DNA of 64,000 nucleotides from Paramecium sonneborni. Its lineage: Eukaryota > Ciliophora > Oligohymenophorea > Peniculida > Parameciidae. The notes beneath the pieces are model-generated. The model did not search any database. It was given only the letters and a program-made list of their open reading frames with translations, and was not told where the DNA came from. Position numbers and translations under genes: made by a program. This document shows, piece by piece, positions 35,259 to 50,784 of this stretch. Location: assembly GCA_905182985.1 (NCBI GenBank), contig CAJJDN010000122.1, positions 64,746 through 128,745 on the forward strand, given 5' to 3'. Numbering within the stretch: position 1 is the first letter of the stretch; every line of letters starts with the position of its first letter.

Positions 35259-38200
35259 ATGAATATTGAAGAGTTGAAGGAATGCTTATAGAGATTAGGA
35301 TCATAATAATAAAATGAGTAAGTAAGATGGTTATATAAAAGTTGTTAGAAGGATTTAGAGATAATATGGTAATAGATGTAAGATTAAATGAGTATAGATT
35401 TAATATATCAAATTGGGAAGACAGTAATAGAGTTAAGGTAATATGGAGGAGGTTGGAAGGTAAGTTTTAATTTAATAGAGGATAGTTGGCAAATAAAATG
35501 TTATCACATATAGTAAAGGTGTGTTTAAATAATAAGGAATAATTAAAAGGATGGGAAACGATGAGAATAATAATGGATCCTGAGAAGCAAATATATAAAT
35601 GTTATGAATTACATTAGATAGATGTAAATTAGGTATGAATAATAAAATGATAAGATAGTTTTCACATCATGAATTTACTTAATATAATTTTAGTGCTGAA
35701 TTATAAGAGGGGATGGATGTAGATGCATTGTATGATGATGAGAAAGGTAATGTAATAGGATGGTGTAGAGGTAAAATAGAGAAATTGAATGAGAAATATG
35801 TATGGGTTAAATGGTATGAAAATGATGATAAAAGAAAAATACTTAGATATTCTATGGATATAGCACCATTTAAAAGTAAAGTAAATGATGAAGAATGGTA
35901 ATGGAGACATTCATTATAACCAGGAGATATTATTGATTGTTATGATAATAGAACATGGTAGAATGCTACTATTATAACAATTTTAAAAGATTAAGAAGAT
36001 ATTGAATATATTGTAGGATTTAGAATTTATGATGATAGAGGTAATCTCTATGATTCTATCGGTAAAAAATACTTTGGTTGGAATCAATAATATGATGAAA
36101 GAATACGTGCAGTTAGTCCTAGAATTCAAAAATTAAACACTTTCTCTAAAGGATAATATCCTAATCCGTATTCTCAAGATGATTCTATACATGATTCTAA
36201 TGATTTTCTATATCCAGATAATCATTATGCTATTCCACGCTTTTATACCAAATAAACACGTCGTTCAATTGTTCTTACTTAAATGATTAATGATTTTGGA
36301 AATCATGGATTATTTCAATTCATACTACAATCTATACAATCTAAATGTACTATTGATTTCCTACATGTTTATATGTAAATTCTCAATAATATCCATGAAA
36401 TGTTACACAAATAATTTGTTATTAATTATATACCTAATCTATACATTGCTGTATAAAATAATATTTTATAATCTGCAGATAATAATCTTCGTAATTTTAC
36501 TACTCAAAAAATTACTGATGTGTTATATGCACTTAATAATTTAATGAAAAGAATATATCCCATTTAAAAAAGATCAGAAATTATTGATAGATTAGACTTC
36601 GATATTGCATTTAAATGTTTCAATAGTGATTTTCTCGAAAGAAAAATTTAAGGATTAAAAGCAATCTAAGAATTAATTAAAAGAACTAAAGATCTTTATA
36701 TTTAGTATGGAATGTAAGAATCATAAAAACAAGCAGCAATCTAAATGATATTAGAATGGTTAAATTAAAAAAAGATATTTGAATCATTATATGTTGGTTC
36801 AGGTAACTCTCATTTAGTTTAAAGAAGTGCTGAATTCTTTAAATTTCTTATTGAAGAAAAAATGATAGGAATACAAAATTTAAAAGAAATATGGAATAAT
36901 TTAGATAAAGCTGAATATGAACATAAATTAGCTATTCATAAATTATTTAAAGATGTTTCTAATTCATTGGAAAAAGAATGGTTGGAATTTTTAATTAATG
37001 AAATTTGTAATAAAGATCCAAAAGAAGTAACTAAAGATGAATTAGATTTGTTATTAGACATTGTTAAATCTAATCATAAGTATAAAGAAGAATATATATA
37101 AAATTGTTGTAACTATTATTGGACTGTATTACAAAAGGGTTAATTGAATTAAACTTTATTTGAATAATATTTGGGATAATATCTAGATTTAGTGACATCA
37201 TTTGATATGAGACCACATAAAGGAGAATAAATATTAATGATAGGAGAGAGTATAGTAAAATAGGAATCGACTTGTATTGGATTAAGAGTGCTGATTAAAT
37301 TAATTGAAAAATTAGATATATCTCCAGCAACTTGGGAATAATACACACGTAATGTGGCTTTGAGTGATTTATAATGTAAATTTGGAATCATTGAAGAAGT
37401 TATTAATTAAATAAGAGAATCTAAAAAGTAAAAAGATAGCTTTGAAGATATTAAAGTTAGAATGCAATTTATTTAGATATTCTACTAAAATATTAGTACT
37501 TATGAATATCGTTTAACATTTAAAGTAATATCAACTCTTTGGGAACTGTTAGTTTTTTAATCTGAAAGTTAATAAGAAAAAGATTTAGTTTTTAAATGGT
37601 TTAGTACATTATCAAATTAAGATGGTCAATCTTAATTAACATCAATGGTATCAATATCAGAATTAAAGACTTTTTTAATTGAGAAGATGACGAATGATCT
37701 TGCTCATTTAACAGAAGAGGGATTTAGTTGTTTTAAAACTGTATTATCTGCAATTAATAAATATGAGAATTTTGGTTTTGATTATTTATGGTAAATAATA
37801 TTAGAAGGAGAGAATGAGAAGGTTTCTTTGATGGCTATCGAATATTGCCATCAATTTGAAATAAACATAGAAAGATTGTTTAATAAATTATAAGAAAATA
37901 AATAATAAAATAACAAATTGCTTAGATGTTTGTTAGTATTAGAGGATTTCATTGATTAAAGTGAAATAAATGGTGTTGGTAATTTAAAGAGTTTGAATGC
38001 TCTATCTTAAGGAGAAGAACTCTAAATTCAAATTTAATATGAAAATAGTTAATAAAAAAGATTTACAATAAAAATAAATGATAATTAAACAATTGTAGAA
38101 TTGAGATTTGCAATTAGTAAGGTAATTAAGTAATAATGGGATGCAGTGGGTTTGAATAGTTTAAAAGGAGAAATAAAGTTTACAGAAAATGGAAAAATGA

Positions 38201-41200
38201 TTAAAGATTTAAGATTAAAGAAAGGTGAAATACTTATGGTTTTTAAAAAATAAGTTAAGGAAGTTAAAGAAATGTAATTATTAGATGGAGATAACTTATC
38301 AGAATAAGCTAAAGTAGCATTTACTGAAATATTTAATGAATTTTCAACTGATGGTAAAATGACAAAAGAGGATTGTACTAGATTTGTTACAGGATGCACA
38401 GGCAATCCATGTAGTATTGAAGATGCTAATATTCAAAGAACATTTGAATAATATGATAAAGATAAAGATTCAATCTTAACATTGTAAGATTTCTTTGATT
38501 TTTATACAGATTCAGCAAGATCTAAAAAATCTACTGTTTGGTTGAATTTATAAACATTGCATTATAGAAATGATTTAATAAGAGGAGATAAAGTACCTTT
38601 ACCTTAAATTAATGCTTAAGAATTACCTAGAGGATAAATTGTTTAAAATTAAGAGTATTTAGATTTATTATTTGAATTACTTTAAAATTCTAATAGTCAA
38701 GTCCAAGAGAAAACTTGGTATTTATTAAGAAGACTTCCACCTTCTCCATAATTAATTAAATAGATGATCACTTTAGAGAATATTACCAAACCAACAGATT
38801 GGGATTAAATGTTAGTAAGTAGTCATTATAGATTATTATATAGTTTATATATTATTGAATTTCTGATGAATTAATAAGATTCTAATAATTTATAAGCATT
38901 AATTGAAGATTAAGATATTTTAAGATTAAAGGATAAATGGATGAGTAAATTCTTGTAATTAGGTGGGTTTGATAGATTATTATAATTGTTCAAAGAATAT
39001 TAAGGTAAATCTGTTAGTACATTATCTTAAATTGAAAAAGAAATATTATCATTTCTATTAAATACATTTTAAAACTATGTAATTGCTGCTTGTGCTTCTT
39101 AAATTCCTAATCTATATAAGGCATCAAGAGGAATTCAAATTATTAAACCTTTAGATTAAGTATTATTAGATATTAGATAATCTGAAGAGCCTGAAAAATT
39201 TTAATTGTTAGTTTAGAAATTGAAAGAAAGTCAATTAGGTAATAACATTATAGAGAAAATAGAGAATTTTATTAGTGTTTTAATCAACTTAATATAAGAA
39301 CTACTAAAATGTAATGAAATGGAATAGGAAGATAGATAAATTATTGAACATAGTATTATAATTATCATAGTAATCTTGTTACACAATCATAAATTATTAG
39401 AAAAAAGTATTGAAAATGTTGAATTTATTAATATATTTTTCAGTGGAATTTTTAATGGTAATTCTGATACTTTAAGAAACTTATTTAGTAGAGCAATATT
39501 AGTATTATGTCATGAAAGTTAAAAAAACAATAATTAACCAACAAGAATCATTTTGTAATAGTTGATAACTATGTAAAACTCTTAGGCTAATTCTGCTTAA
39601 TATTATGAATTATTAAGTTAGTTAATTGATAGTGCATTTGAAAGCGAAGAATCTCAACAATTTATAGATTATCAATAATTAAGTTAATAGATGTTACAGA
39701 ATTTAATTAATTATAAAAGTTAGGAAACTAGATCTAAAAATACACCAACTGATAAAATATTGATTGGTTTATTAAATTTATTGTGTAAATTAAGTAGATT
39801 CATTCAACAACCAATAATTGATCTTATATTCAATGATTGTTTATTTAGTTAGAAAGAGGAAATAGAAATTAAATGTAAATCTATTGAAAGTAGATAAGCA
39901 GCATTTAAATTACTAAATCATTTAGCATAGTAATAGAATATGAATAAAATATTAATAAACCTTCAATTGTTAAGTTAAAAAATACCAAATACAAACAAAT
40001 GGAATTATATACCTTAAAGTGATGTGAGAAGTGCTCTTGGTTATTGTGGTATTAAAAATCTGAGATGTATTTGTTATATGAATGCTATGCTATAATAATT
40101 TTACATGATAAAACCTTTTAGATATGGCATTTTGTAAGCTAATGATAATAAGGAAGTTGATTTATAACTTAGTAAAACAGGTTTCACATATGATGATAAT
40201 GTCCTCCATTAATTATAATAAATGTTTACTTATTTAGAATTATCTGATCGAATTGATTATAATCCTTAAGAATTTTGTGCTTCATTTAAAGATTATGCAG
40301 GAGAGCCAGTGAATATATTTATATAATAAGATGCATAGGAATTCTTAAATATGATATTTGATAAGTTGGAACATTTATTGAAGGAAACACTCTATAAAAA
40401 CATATTGGATGGAGTATTTGGTGGTAAGACTTGTACATAGATATCCTGTTAAAATTGTAAAGTAACAAAAAGTAAAGATGAAATATTTTATAATTTATCT
40501 TTGCCTATAAAGAATTTGAAAAATTTGTAGGAATGTTTTGATAAATTTGTTTAAGGGGAAATAATATCTGATTTCAAATGTGAAAGTTGTAATTAAAAAG
40601 TTGATGTAAACAAATGTTAATTGTTGGCTTAATTGCCAAATATTTTGATTTTGCATTTATAAAGAATTGTATTTAATTTAGATACATTTATGAATGAGAA
40701 AATAAATACAAGATTAGAATTTCCAATAGATTTAGATTTATAAGAATATACAATAAAGAAAGATTAATGTACATAGTATAAATTGGTTGGAGTAGTAGTA
40801 CATGTTGGAACTGCTGATGTAGGACATTATTTTAGTTATATAGATATTAAAAATCAAGATTAATGGTTAGAATTTAATGATCATAAAATAAAAGAATTTA
40901 AATTAAAATAAATGGAACATGAATGTTTTGGAGGATCAAGTAGTATGGATTATAATGATAATGATGTATGGGGAACAGGATTTAGAGAGAATTCTTAAAG
41001 TGCTTATATGCTTATTTATGAGAAAGTTTAGAAGGATTAAATATCATTAGTGTTTAATAGTGAATAATAATTATAAGATCATATTAATTAATTTGAAAAT
41101 TATACTATTGATCCTAATTAAAAGTATAGTTTATTGGTTGATTATAATTCATTGAAACCTTATATTCCATAAGAATATGAAAGAAAAGTAAATTGTGATA

Positions 41201-43280
41201 ATTAACAATTTTTATTGGAACGTAATTTATTCAGTTAAGATTTTTTGAAATTCATTCTTGATACTAGTGAGTTTATAAATGAGGAAAATGCAAATACAAT
41301 GATAGAAGTGTTAATGAAATTTAATTATGATTTATTGTCTAGAGTATATGATAATTCTATGATGGAAAAATTTAATACTAAAATCTTATAATTAATTTAG
41401 TAATATCCAAATATTAATTATCTTGATTTAGTTTATTTTGGAAAATTAAATAAAGTAGTGGATTTGCTCTTAGTTTGCCCAGAATCGCGAACACGTAAAC
41501 ATTTTAGTAAATTATTATCAATACTATTTAATTAAACTATTTAGATTTAGGGTTAAATTACAGAAAAATTGAATGAGGGTTTAGATTAATTATTTTTGAT
41601 GATTTAAGATTAAGTACCTAAAAATTGGATTAGATATGAGCAGTATTTTGATTTTTGGTTAGATTTTATATAGGGAGGTAAACTTTAGTAAGAATATTCA
41701 TTTAAAAAAAAAATGGTATTATATATGGTAGATTTTATTTTGGATAAAAGTAGTCCATTATAATTATATGAAAAAAAAGTATAAATGGGAAATGCTTATG
41801 TATCAATGAATTTCCAAATATAACTTTAAATAGTTTCTATTTTATTAACATAAAATCATTAATTAAGTTTAAATGAAAAGAAATTATTGTATTCACCTAA
41901 ATTTTATGATAAAATAATGAAAAGCAAAGTTGATGATATAATACCAATTATAATTAGATTATCTTATAAGAATAGATACTTTTCAGAGATTATTTCTGGT
42001 TGTATAATGAGAGGATTAGTAAATACAGATATTGATGAATGTAAAAATTATTTATAAGTTGCTAAATCTTTTTTATTGATTGAAGATTATTTATAAATTG
42101 AAAGATTAGAATGGTTAGTTGGTATACCATCATCAAAATAAAAGGAGTCTTCAAGAATTTATGATAATCAATTAAATGATTTACCATAATTTGGTTTATA
42201 TGGACTTCAAAGTTTAGATGATGATTATTGGTCATTTTCTAGTCCTTTAGGATGGTCACATTGTTTATTTGATTATTTTTGTACTCATAGAACAGTTAAA
42301 AATTTTGATAATTAATGTTTATTAACACTTAAATGTTTATTACAATTAAGTGTTGAAAATTAGACTTGTTTTAATTATATAGCTAATCTACCATGTGTGA
42401 ATTATTTATATGTAATTTATAATATTTATAATTAGAAACACAACGATGAAATATTTAAAGCCTTCTTAGATATTTACATTTAAGATACTAAACGTTTCTG
42501 TTCTTAATATCCTCGTAAATTAGATTCTGATGAAACTAAAATATTACTTGAAGAATATTAATTTAAATTAAATTAAATTCATGATCCAACTAAACCTCAA
42601 TATGATTATATTATTGGTAAATCTGTTGAAGTTCGTAAAATTACTAAACTTTACTATCTATTTAATCCTGCAACCAAATAAGAATCTATTGTAGATGAAG
42701 ACTCTCCTAATTTTAATTTAATTAAATCATAAATTGATGATGGCACTCTTCACAAAGTTATCACTCTAGAAGTAAAATATAATTAATATTATAGGAAAAA
42801 GTTTACACTACACATATTTGTGATAATCTACCAAATGGTTAAACAAATGAATCATTACCAGAATTATATGTGAAAGGAACTTAATTACATCATTTCTCTG
42901 TAGATCCTAATTCTGAAGCTGCTAATTTTATATAATCTAAAGCTTGGAATGTTACAAGTGATGATAATGCAGTCGTTTCTAACCCAAAAATAGCTGAAAC
43001 TGTTAAATAAATCTAGTTGTAAAATAATACTAATCGAAATTTACATGTAATCCTAGAAATTAAAGGGTCTTAAAATACTTGTCATTATATTCCCACCTCC
43101 AAAATTTAATCTTTAATGAATTCAAAAATTATTGCTACCATGTTCACAGCTATCAAGAAATCAAGTCTAGATGAGTTTCCAAAACTAGAATTTTTATTGT
43201 CTTACAAAAAGTAAGAGCCAAGATCAGAATCGTATCTATATATATCAAATTCAAATGAAATGAATCTGGAGTTGTTATGA
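35259..43280 (+). CDS. Giant ubiquitin-specific protease (USP9X/USP24/USP34-like)
   Basis: 2650 residues after three introns (35322-35341, 35633-35658, 42772-42794); the 7.1-kb middle exon is open throughout. The USP catalytic domain starts GYCGIKNLRCICYMNAMLQQ; the nucleophile Cys codon is at 40072. The His box is VHVGTADVGHYFSYI (His codon at 40825), followed by WLEFNDHKIKEF, HECFGG and SAYMLIYEKV. A zinc-ribbon CQNCKV ... CESCNQ lies between. The long N-terminal helical region resembles USP9X/24/34. Also visible: two tudor-like segments near the N-terminus (IGWCRGKIEKLNEKYVWVKW; PGDIIDCYDNRTWQNATII), a ubiquitin-like segment (KRFTIKINDNQTIVELRFAI) and an EF-hand-like pair (YDKDKDSILTLQDFFDFY). 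It removes ubiquitin from substrates in the cytosol; targets are unknown. Confidence 0.93.
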
Positions 43281-43512
43281 TAAATTTAAGTATATATCTA
43301 AAATTATAATAAATTAATTTCATTTTTTGTTATTTACTAACATTTTAAGCCTTTCGACCTTAAAAAATTTCATAAAGTATCCACAGTAATCTTTCAGAAG
43401 AGGTAAAAAATAAGCACATTATAGAATGATTGAATTAAATATTATTGTCATTAAATTTATAAATTATAATTGTTCATTTTATGGGTATGAGTAATATAAT
43501 AATTATAATATA

Positions 43513-46500
43513 TCAATTAATAGCTTTATCCATATTTGTTTTTCCATAAAAGAAATGATGATTTTCTGTACCTACACTTTCACTCATAGAATGCATACTA
43601 AATCTATGAGGAGATTGAATAAGTTAATTAATTTAATAGATTTTTTATTCATCATTTATGGATGAATCAGTCATGACTCCTTTACTTATTTCATTAAATT
43701 GAGATGAATCAAACATGGGATTATGGAATTATTGTTATTCAATAGCTTCAAAATCAACAAAATTATTTTCTTATTTTTTCTTAATAGACGATTTGTGTTT
43801 GGTAGGTACAAATTGAATGTGATCATCTTTATTAGAATCTGGAATAAAAAGTAATTGATTTTCAGAATATATATTACTACTTTAATCCATAAATTGTAAT
43901 TTCTTATTAAGTTTATTATGTGATTCATAATATTTAGAGATTTGGATTTAAAAAGTTTCTACATCTTCACTATTTTATGAAATTTAATGTTAGGTTTCAA
44001 TTAAAATGTCTCTATTCAATGTATCCTCATTAATATCACTTTTTGAACTTTCTCTATCTGTATCTTTAAGTTAATTAGTAATATCTGGTGATAAGATAGC
44101 TTCTTTAATTTTTCCTATAGTTTTAACTGAGTAAGCTCTAAAGGTCCTAAATATCATTAATAAAAATAGATATTCTTATAATATATTAAAATTTCCTTTT
44201 AGATGCATCATTTAATAGATTGGATATCTTCTATCAAGGATATCCTAAATAATGAAAATAAATTACAAGTCTTTTAAAATGCAATCTAAAGCGAGTATCT
44301 TTATCAATTTATTTAATTATTTTGATTCCTTCTGGATGTCCATTTCTAAATATTTAATCTCTGTATGCAAATCTAATAGTTTCATAAAGAACTTCTTAGA
44401 AATGAATATAACCATTAAGATCAGCTTTGATTTTAAAATTTGAAGCATTTTTAGCGGCATCCCAAATATTATCATGAATAGCAGATCCTAAAGGAGGACC
44501 TAATTCTAACAAAAAATGAGCAAGATGTTTAGAATGCATTTATGCACCTTTAGTTTCAGTTGAGTATTTACACCAAGTAGTTCTAAATGGATCAATATTT
44601 TCTATATATGTTTACAACACACTATTCTGAGAATTAAAAAATTCTATTTATTTTAATTTAAATTACTTTCAAATTAATCTACTAAAGCTGTAATGAATAA
44701 ATTAAATGCAACAAAATTAGATATAAGAACAAATGTATAAAAATATATATTTGCATATATCCATTTAACTCCACAGAATATTTGCGTCTCAGATGTACAA
44801 TATTAATTATGTTCTGAAACATCTATCATTATTCTAATCCAATTGTTTTTTGTGCATATCTTAAACAAGATCAATAAAGCTTTACCAATATTTGAAAAAT
44901 TCATATAATCTGTCATATATGCACCTTTTTCAATCATTCCAAAATATTCACATCCTATTAATCCATAAAATAAAAGAATTGAAAAGAAAAAACATAAAAT
45001 TTATAAAAGAAAAGATGCTGAAAAATTCAATATTCTCAACAATCTTGTCAATCCTTTAAATTATTAAATAATTAATAAAGTTCTCAAATTTCTACATGCA
45101 AATGCAATTCTAAGAATTAAAAAGTATTAATCATTTATTGTTGATTTAAAATAATACTTACTCCAATTAATTGTAAGATACAGAGTTAAATCAATTAAAG
45201 CGATAAAACTTAAAATAAATTCTATTTCTCTCCAAATATATCCCCAATATCTTCTTATTCCGAATGCTAATATTTTTAATCCTGTATCTATTATTAATAA
45301 ACAACTTAATGTATGATATATATCTTCTAAATTTTGTAACAAATCTAATTAAGCTTCATCATAAAAGAAAGTTAAAATTCCTATATATATTTTCTCTTAA
45401 ATACCTGTGTTTATAAATATTATCAATAAAATCATTCTCTCGTATAGATTTTCTTTTATGATATTAGATGCTAGTCTTCTGATAAATGATTTAGGAGGAT
45501 CAGAATAATTAGGTACTTCCTTCTATATAATTTTGGAAATATTGGCAAATAATTATTGATCATTAGTCAAAATCTATTTTTATAACTAACTTTTATAAGT
45601 TTAGAAATTAATAAATAGAATTCCTGCAAAAAATCCAAGAAAAAATAATACTCCAACTAAAATAAATAACATAAAATAAATTATGGTTACCCATCTATTA
45701 TCATATAAAATAGGTCCTTAATCTTCTCCTCTTGAGTTTAAGCAAATTTACATTATATAAACCCAATCATCACATGCTGTCATTCTATATAATGATAACA
45801 TTGCATTTCCCATATCATCAAAATTATACAAATTATTAATCCATTATTCACCTTATTCTAAACATTCCTATTTATTTATTCCAAAGTTTAAAGGATGTTA
45901 ACAATAACTCATTTTGTCTTTATATAGCATTACTCCAAAAATTGCAAATATAAGCCATACCATAATTTACACAAATAAAATATTCATCAAATCAACAAGT
46001 GATTTTGATATTGCACTATTTATATATTTGAGTTATTCAAATAAATATAAAAAACGAAATGGTCTAGTGTATTTTAAAGCTTTTAAATATTAAAATGCTT
46101 CATATTCAACTATGAAATTCGAGATATAACATAACTAATAAATAAAATCAATTACTCTCCAAAATTCATTTATGAATGCACCTTTATCTCTCATAAAACC
46201 TAATGAAATTATTTTTAAAGTAGAATCTAATAATAATAAAATATTGACTATTAATTCAACTTTATTTGATATTTTATTAATTAAATCTTAATGTATTTTA
46301 TTCTCATAATCAAAATAAGTATATATACACATATTGAGAAGTGCAATAAGAAATGTTATTTAAATTAATTTTATGTATAATTTATAATTGATACACCGAT
46401 AACATAATTTTCTAAATTAGTTTGATTAGCTAAAAATAAATAAAGAGTTCTGACTCTCATTATTAGTAAAGAATTAAAATTATGCAAACAATTATTCTAG

Positions 46501-49500
46501 AAGCAAATTAATTCTAGCAACCAAATCAAAAAAATTATTATTATTTCTCTTCATAAATACTTTTTCAATTTCTTATTTTTTATCTTAGTAATAAGAATTA
46601 TTTTAATTTGAGTTCTTTTCATTATTATCACTCTGAGAAGAAGATAGTTTATCAATATTTAATGTTAAATCATTTATATTTTCATTACTCTTTAAGAAGG
46701 ATAACTAAGAATCAGCAAATTCATCAATTAATTCTTCTTCATCATTTTCATAAGAAGAAAATGAATCTAAAACGATTGCTAATATAAATCCTATTGTCAT
46801 TAAATTTAAAACATAAACTGATATTACACTAAAAAACATTGTTCCAATTTTATTACTATATTATGATCCTAAAATAACCATCCCGAACCAATCTTCATTT
46901 GCAGCTCGAACAAAAACTGTTACAAATGCAGCTGTTAAATCATCAAAAGACTATTATAAACCAAAATCTGTATCTATTGGAAATTTCCCTTTGTATAAAT
47001 TCATTCCTACAAATGCAAAACAAAATATTAAAGTTATCATCAATAAAATTAGATTTAAAAAAGAAGGTAGGGATTTTTTAGTTATCTTTGCTATCTTCAA
47101 TGCAAAATTATTGTATTTAATTATTCTATATATCAAAAGGGTTTAACTAGAATTTAATAAATCAAGGTAAATATTTTCATTCTAAGAATTTAAACTTAAA
47201 TATAAAGATTATATCAATGAACATGTTAAAATAAATATATCTATTAAATTGTTAGCTCTCTTACAATATCTATTGATACCCTAAAATATTAATCTTAAAA
47301 ATTATTCACTTATTAGAATAAAAACAAGATAGTCATTTAATTATCTGATTATATTCTTATCCACATATCCTATCATTCCTAATAATAAAACATTTGTCAG
47401 AACTATTAAATCAAAAAATATTTGAGCATTTCGATTTCTTAACAAAATATTTACATTTTTCTAAATTAAACACCATATGCAAGATAAATTTGGAATTTTC
47501 CATTTATAAATATCAATATTATTTAGTTAATTAAATATTTTGAGAGTTTATTAATATTTTTATTTAGTAATTAATACATTATTTCCAGACCAATTGTTTT
47601 TATAAACAACTCTTTATTTGCACTCTTCCAATCTATATTTTACATATAATTCTTCAAAGTCTTATATTTTATCCAAACATTCAGGTATTTATCTATTGAT
47701 CATTTGCTAAATAAATTCTTTATCATAAATATTATCATCTGATTTGAATGTTCTTTTGCTAATTTAATTATTAGTAATAATTTTGTTATCTTCCAAATCA
47801 TTCTAGTTATTTTATACTATTTTTTATTCCTTCTCATTAATATTACTCTTTTATACTTATAATTTTTTTTATTTAATTGGTAAACGAAAACATTAAAAAG
47901 AATTCTTGGGCTTTAAATCTAGTTTTACAAAAGAATAATCTGATTTTTTTATTTTGAAGCAATGACTTAGCACTGATTTTTTAATAAATTCAAACTCTCT
48001 TTCTCTTTTTTATTATAGTTTTTCATTTTTAATTTAGAAACAAAAAATATCACATTCAGAAGTACTATTATATTAGAAATACTATTTAATAACAGTTCTC
48101 CAAGAATATAGAGGAACTTTTTTGAAAGTTTAAATATAGAATAATTTTAAATATTCTTTATCAAAAGCATAATTTTAATAAATCTTTGACATGAATTATT
48201 CCTTATTTTATTCAAATAATAAAAGTTTTTCAAATTTAAAATTATCAATAAAATTTTCAAGTTTACTAATATTTTATTTGATACCTCTTTTTCTATTTTT
48301 AATTTCTTCTTATTCTTTGGTTTGTCTAGCAGATAAGTATTTATATTTGTAATTAATATTTTTTTGATTATTGTTTTACATAATTGTTTTTGCTATAGCT
48401 GTTTAATGTTCTTATTAATTAGATGTTTATATTAACCAATCTTTTTTTCGATTATTTTTCCATTCATAATCAATTAAATAATTTTTAATAATTCTGAAAT
48501 TTAAGACAATATCTGTATTAATTCCAGATAATTCTTAAATATCTTAGTGTTAATATTTAATTAAAGTTTATGAATAATAAATTTTAAGAACTGCTATGAT
48601 AAGATTAGCCCCAAAAATAGCAATAATAAAAATAAGAAAAATGAAATAGACAATAGAAAAGTCATGAAATGTTTGCATGGATAAATAGATTGGTTCAGTC
48701 CATTCATTAAAAATCATTAATCTAACAACTTCTACATATGAGTAAAATATATCATCAAAATTAGTAGGTACATTTGGATTAGTTAAAGATTTAGAACAAA
48801 TCATTGATTAATTTTAACATGATAGATTATAACCACATATTTAATTAGTTTAGATTCCAGATTCAGCATAATAACATTTATAGCGAAACAATCCTTAGAA
48901 TAAATGCATTCCAAATAAAGCAAAGAAATATGAAAATATAATTACAATAATGAGTGCTTCAAGTAAAAATTTTAATGAATGTTTTAAAGCAAGTAACATG
49001 ATTTGTAATCGTTTACTAAATACACTAATAACAGATAAAATCTTAAGTAATCTTGCAGTTGAAAAATCAATAATGATTAAAGTAGGGTAGTAATAATGGA
49101 AGGAAAATAGAATAAGAATTATAATATCAAAAACATTCTATAAATCCCAAAAGAAATCAATAATTCCTTAACCAATTAATTTTAAAATGTTTTCTAAAAT
49201 AAAGAAGAATAAAATAACTAAATAATAAATAATAAGATTTACTTTTTTATTATTTTTGTAGCTTAATTTGAATATCAATTGTTAAATTGTCACTTTAACT
49301 TTGAATAAATACAACAATATTAAATATTATGGATATTAAGACCATAATAGTAAATATCCTATGGTTAATTATTTTATTGGCAGTATTTGTAATTAATCTA
49401 ATAATAAATACAATGATTTTTCTAAGGGAAACAAGAGGATAATTATCCCAATAGTATTAATAATCTTGTAATATCCATAAATAATCTGATTTACTTTACC

Positions 49501-50743
49501 ATATAAGTGGGTATGGGTCATATATAGGATCTCTTTTTAATTTTCGTTCATATTTAAGAATTAAATGATCTTGTTATCCTGTTGGATCTTGAACTATTTA
49601 TGTTATTTGTTTTTCATTTTCTTCATTATCATCTTCATCTATTTCAATTTTAGATGATTAATCAGATTAAACAATAAAATTGGAATCCTCATTACTTAAT
49701 TCTAACTTAAAATTATCCATTAAAAATTTCATTCTATCACTTATCAACCCATTATTTTAGTTTTTTAAAAATACATTATCTAATATTTATGTCATATTAT
49801 TATTTTGAATATTTTATGGTTCATATACTTTATTTCCATATATAATTGATTCATTTTAAGCACCTGAATAAACACTTATTTAATCTCCATCTACTCCTTT
49901 TAATAAATTATCTTCTTAATAATATTGATAAAATAATTGAATAAATGTTTTTCTAACTTTCTATTTAATTTTATTTCTTCCTGTAGGTTTAATCTCTAAA
50001 CATTAGTTTTCAAGGTCTTCAATTATTTATTTATATTTATATTTTTCTTATTCTGGTATTCCTACTTAATCTAATATTTTTTCTAAGCTTTTTTACTCTT
50101 AAGTATTATAATTTTTATTGTTTGATATCTATATAGATCTTTCTCTATTAAAATTTGTTGATTTATGTAATATATTCTAAAAACTATTTTTTTTGGATAA
50201 CTAAGATAATTATTTAATACTTTTTCTACTTTTTATAGTCTATTTCATTTAGTTATTTTAGCTACTCTTTAAAAAAGGGGTTGCTTTTTATTTTCTAAAT
50301 ATTACAGGTCAATACCTGATTTAAGAAAGTTTTTAATGCAAAGTTTTGTGTATAAATTCCATCTGTTCATCTATCACTTTATCATAATTCTGTATGGAAA
50401 CTCTTTTCTAATAAACACTACTAATCTTTTATGACAAATCTTAAGATGAATCACTCTCTGAGTATTCAGAAAGGAATATATCTTAATATTCTTAAAATAG
50501 ATTATTCTGTTTATTCTTCTAACTAGAATTGTTAGTTTTTCTTTATTAACTTTGAATTTCTGTCGACAGTTTAGATCTATAATTTCTTGAAATTTAAGAT
50601 TATAAACCTATTCTCTAAGATTGTCTCTTGTAATGCTTTCCATTTAATAATTCAGGTGTATGTGGAATATTCTTATTTTGAAGGATTAATTAGTCATCCA
50701 ATACAGAATTTCTATGATCTTATTATATAATATTTGGAAACAT
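43513..50743 (-). CDS. Four-domain voltage-gated-type cation channel (Cav family)
   Basis: 2379 residues after four introns (50295-50315, 49218-49242, 44644-44666, 44245-44266). A disordered 430-residue N-terminus is followed by four repeats of six membrane segments with re-entrant pore loops. The pore loops read RLMIFNEWTEPIY (I), VRAANEDWFGMV (II), RMTACDDWVYIM (III) and KICTKNNWIRIM (IV). Each follows an NFDD/FSN lead as in calcium channels, and S6 helices follow (FIFLIFIIAIFGANLIIAVL). S4 segments have few positive charges in I and II and more in IV (LRIAFACRNLRTLL, GLTRLLRILN). The C-terminus has an EF-hand-like region (FLLELGPPLG) as in Cav and Nav channels. It would carry Ca2+ or mixed cations across the cell or ciliary membrane. 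The selectivity residues are unusual (see findings). Confidence 0.92.
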
Positions 50744-50784
50744 TTATAAAATATTATTTCAAATTACATACATTGTATAAAATA

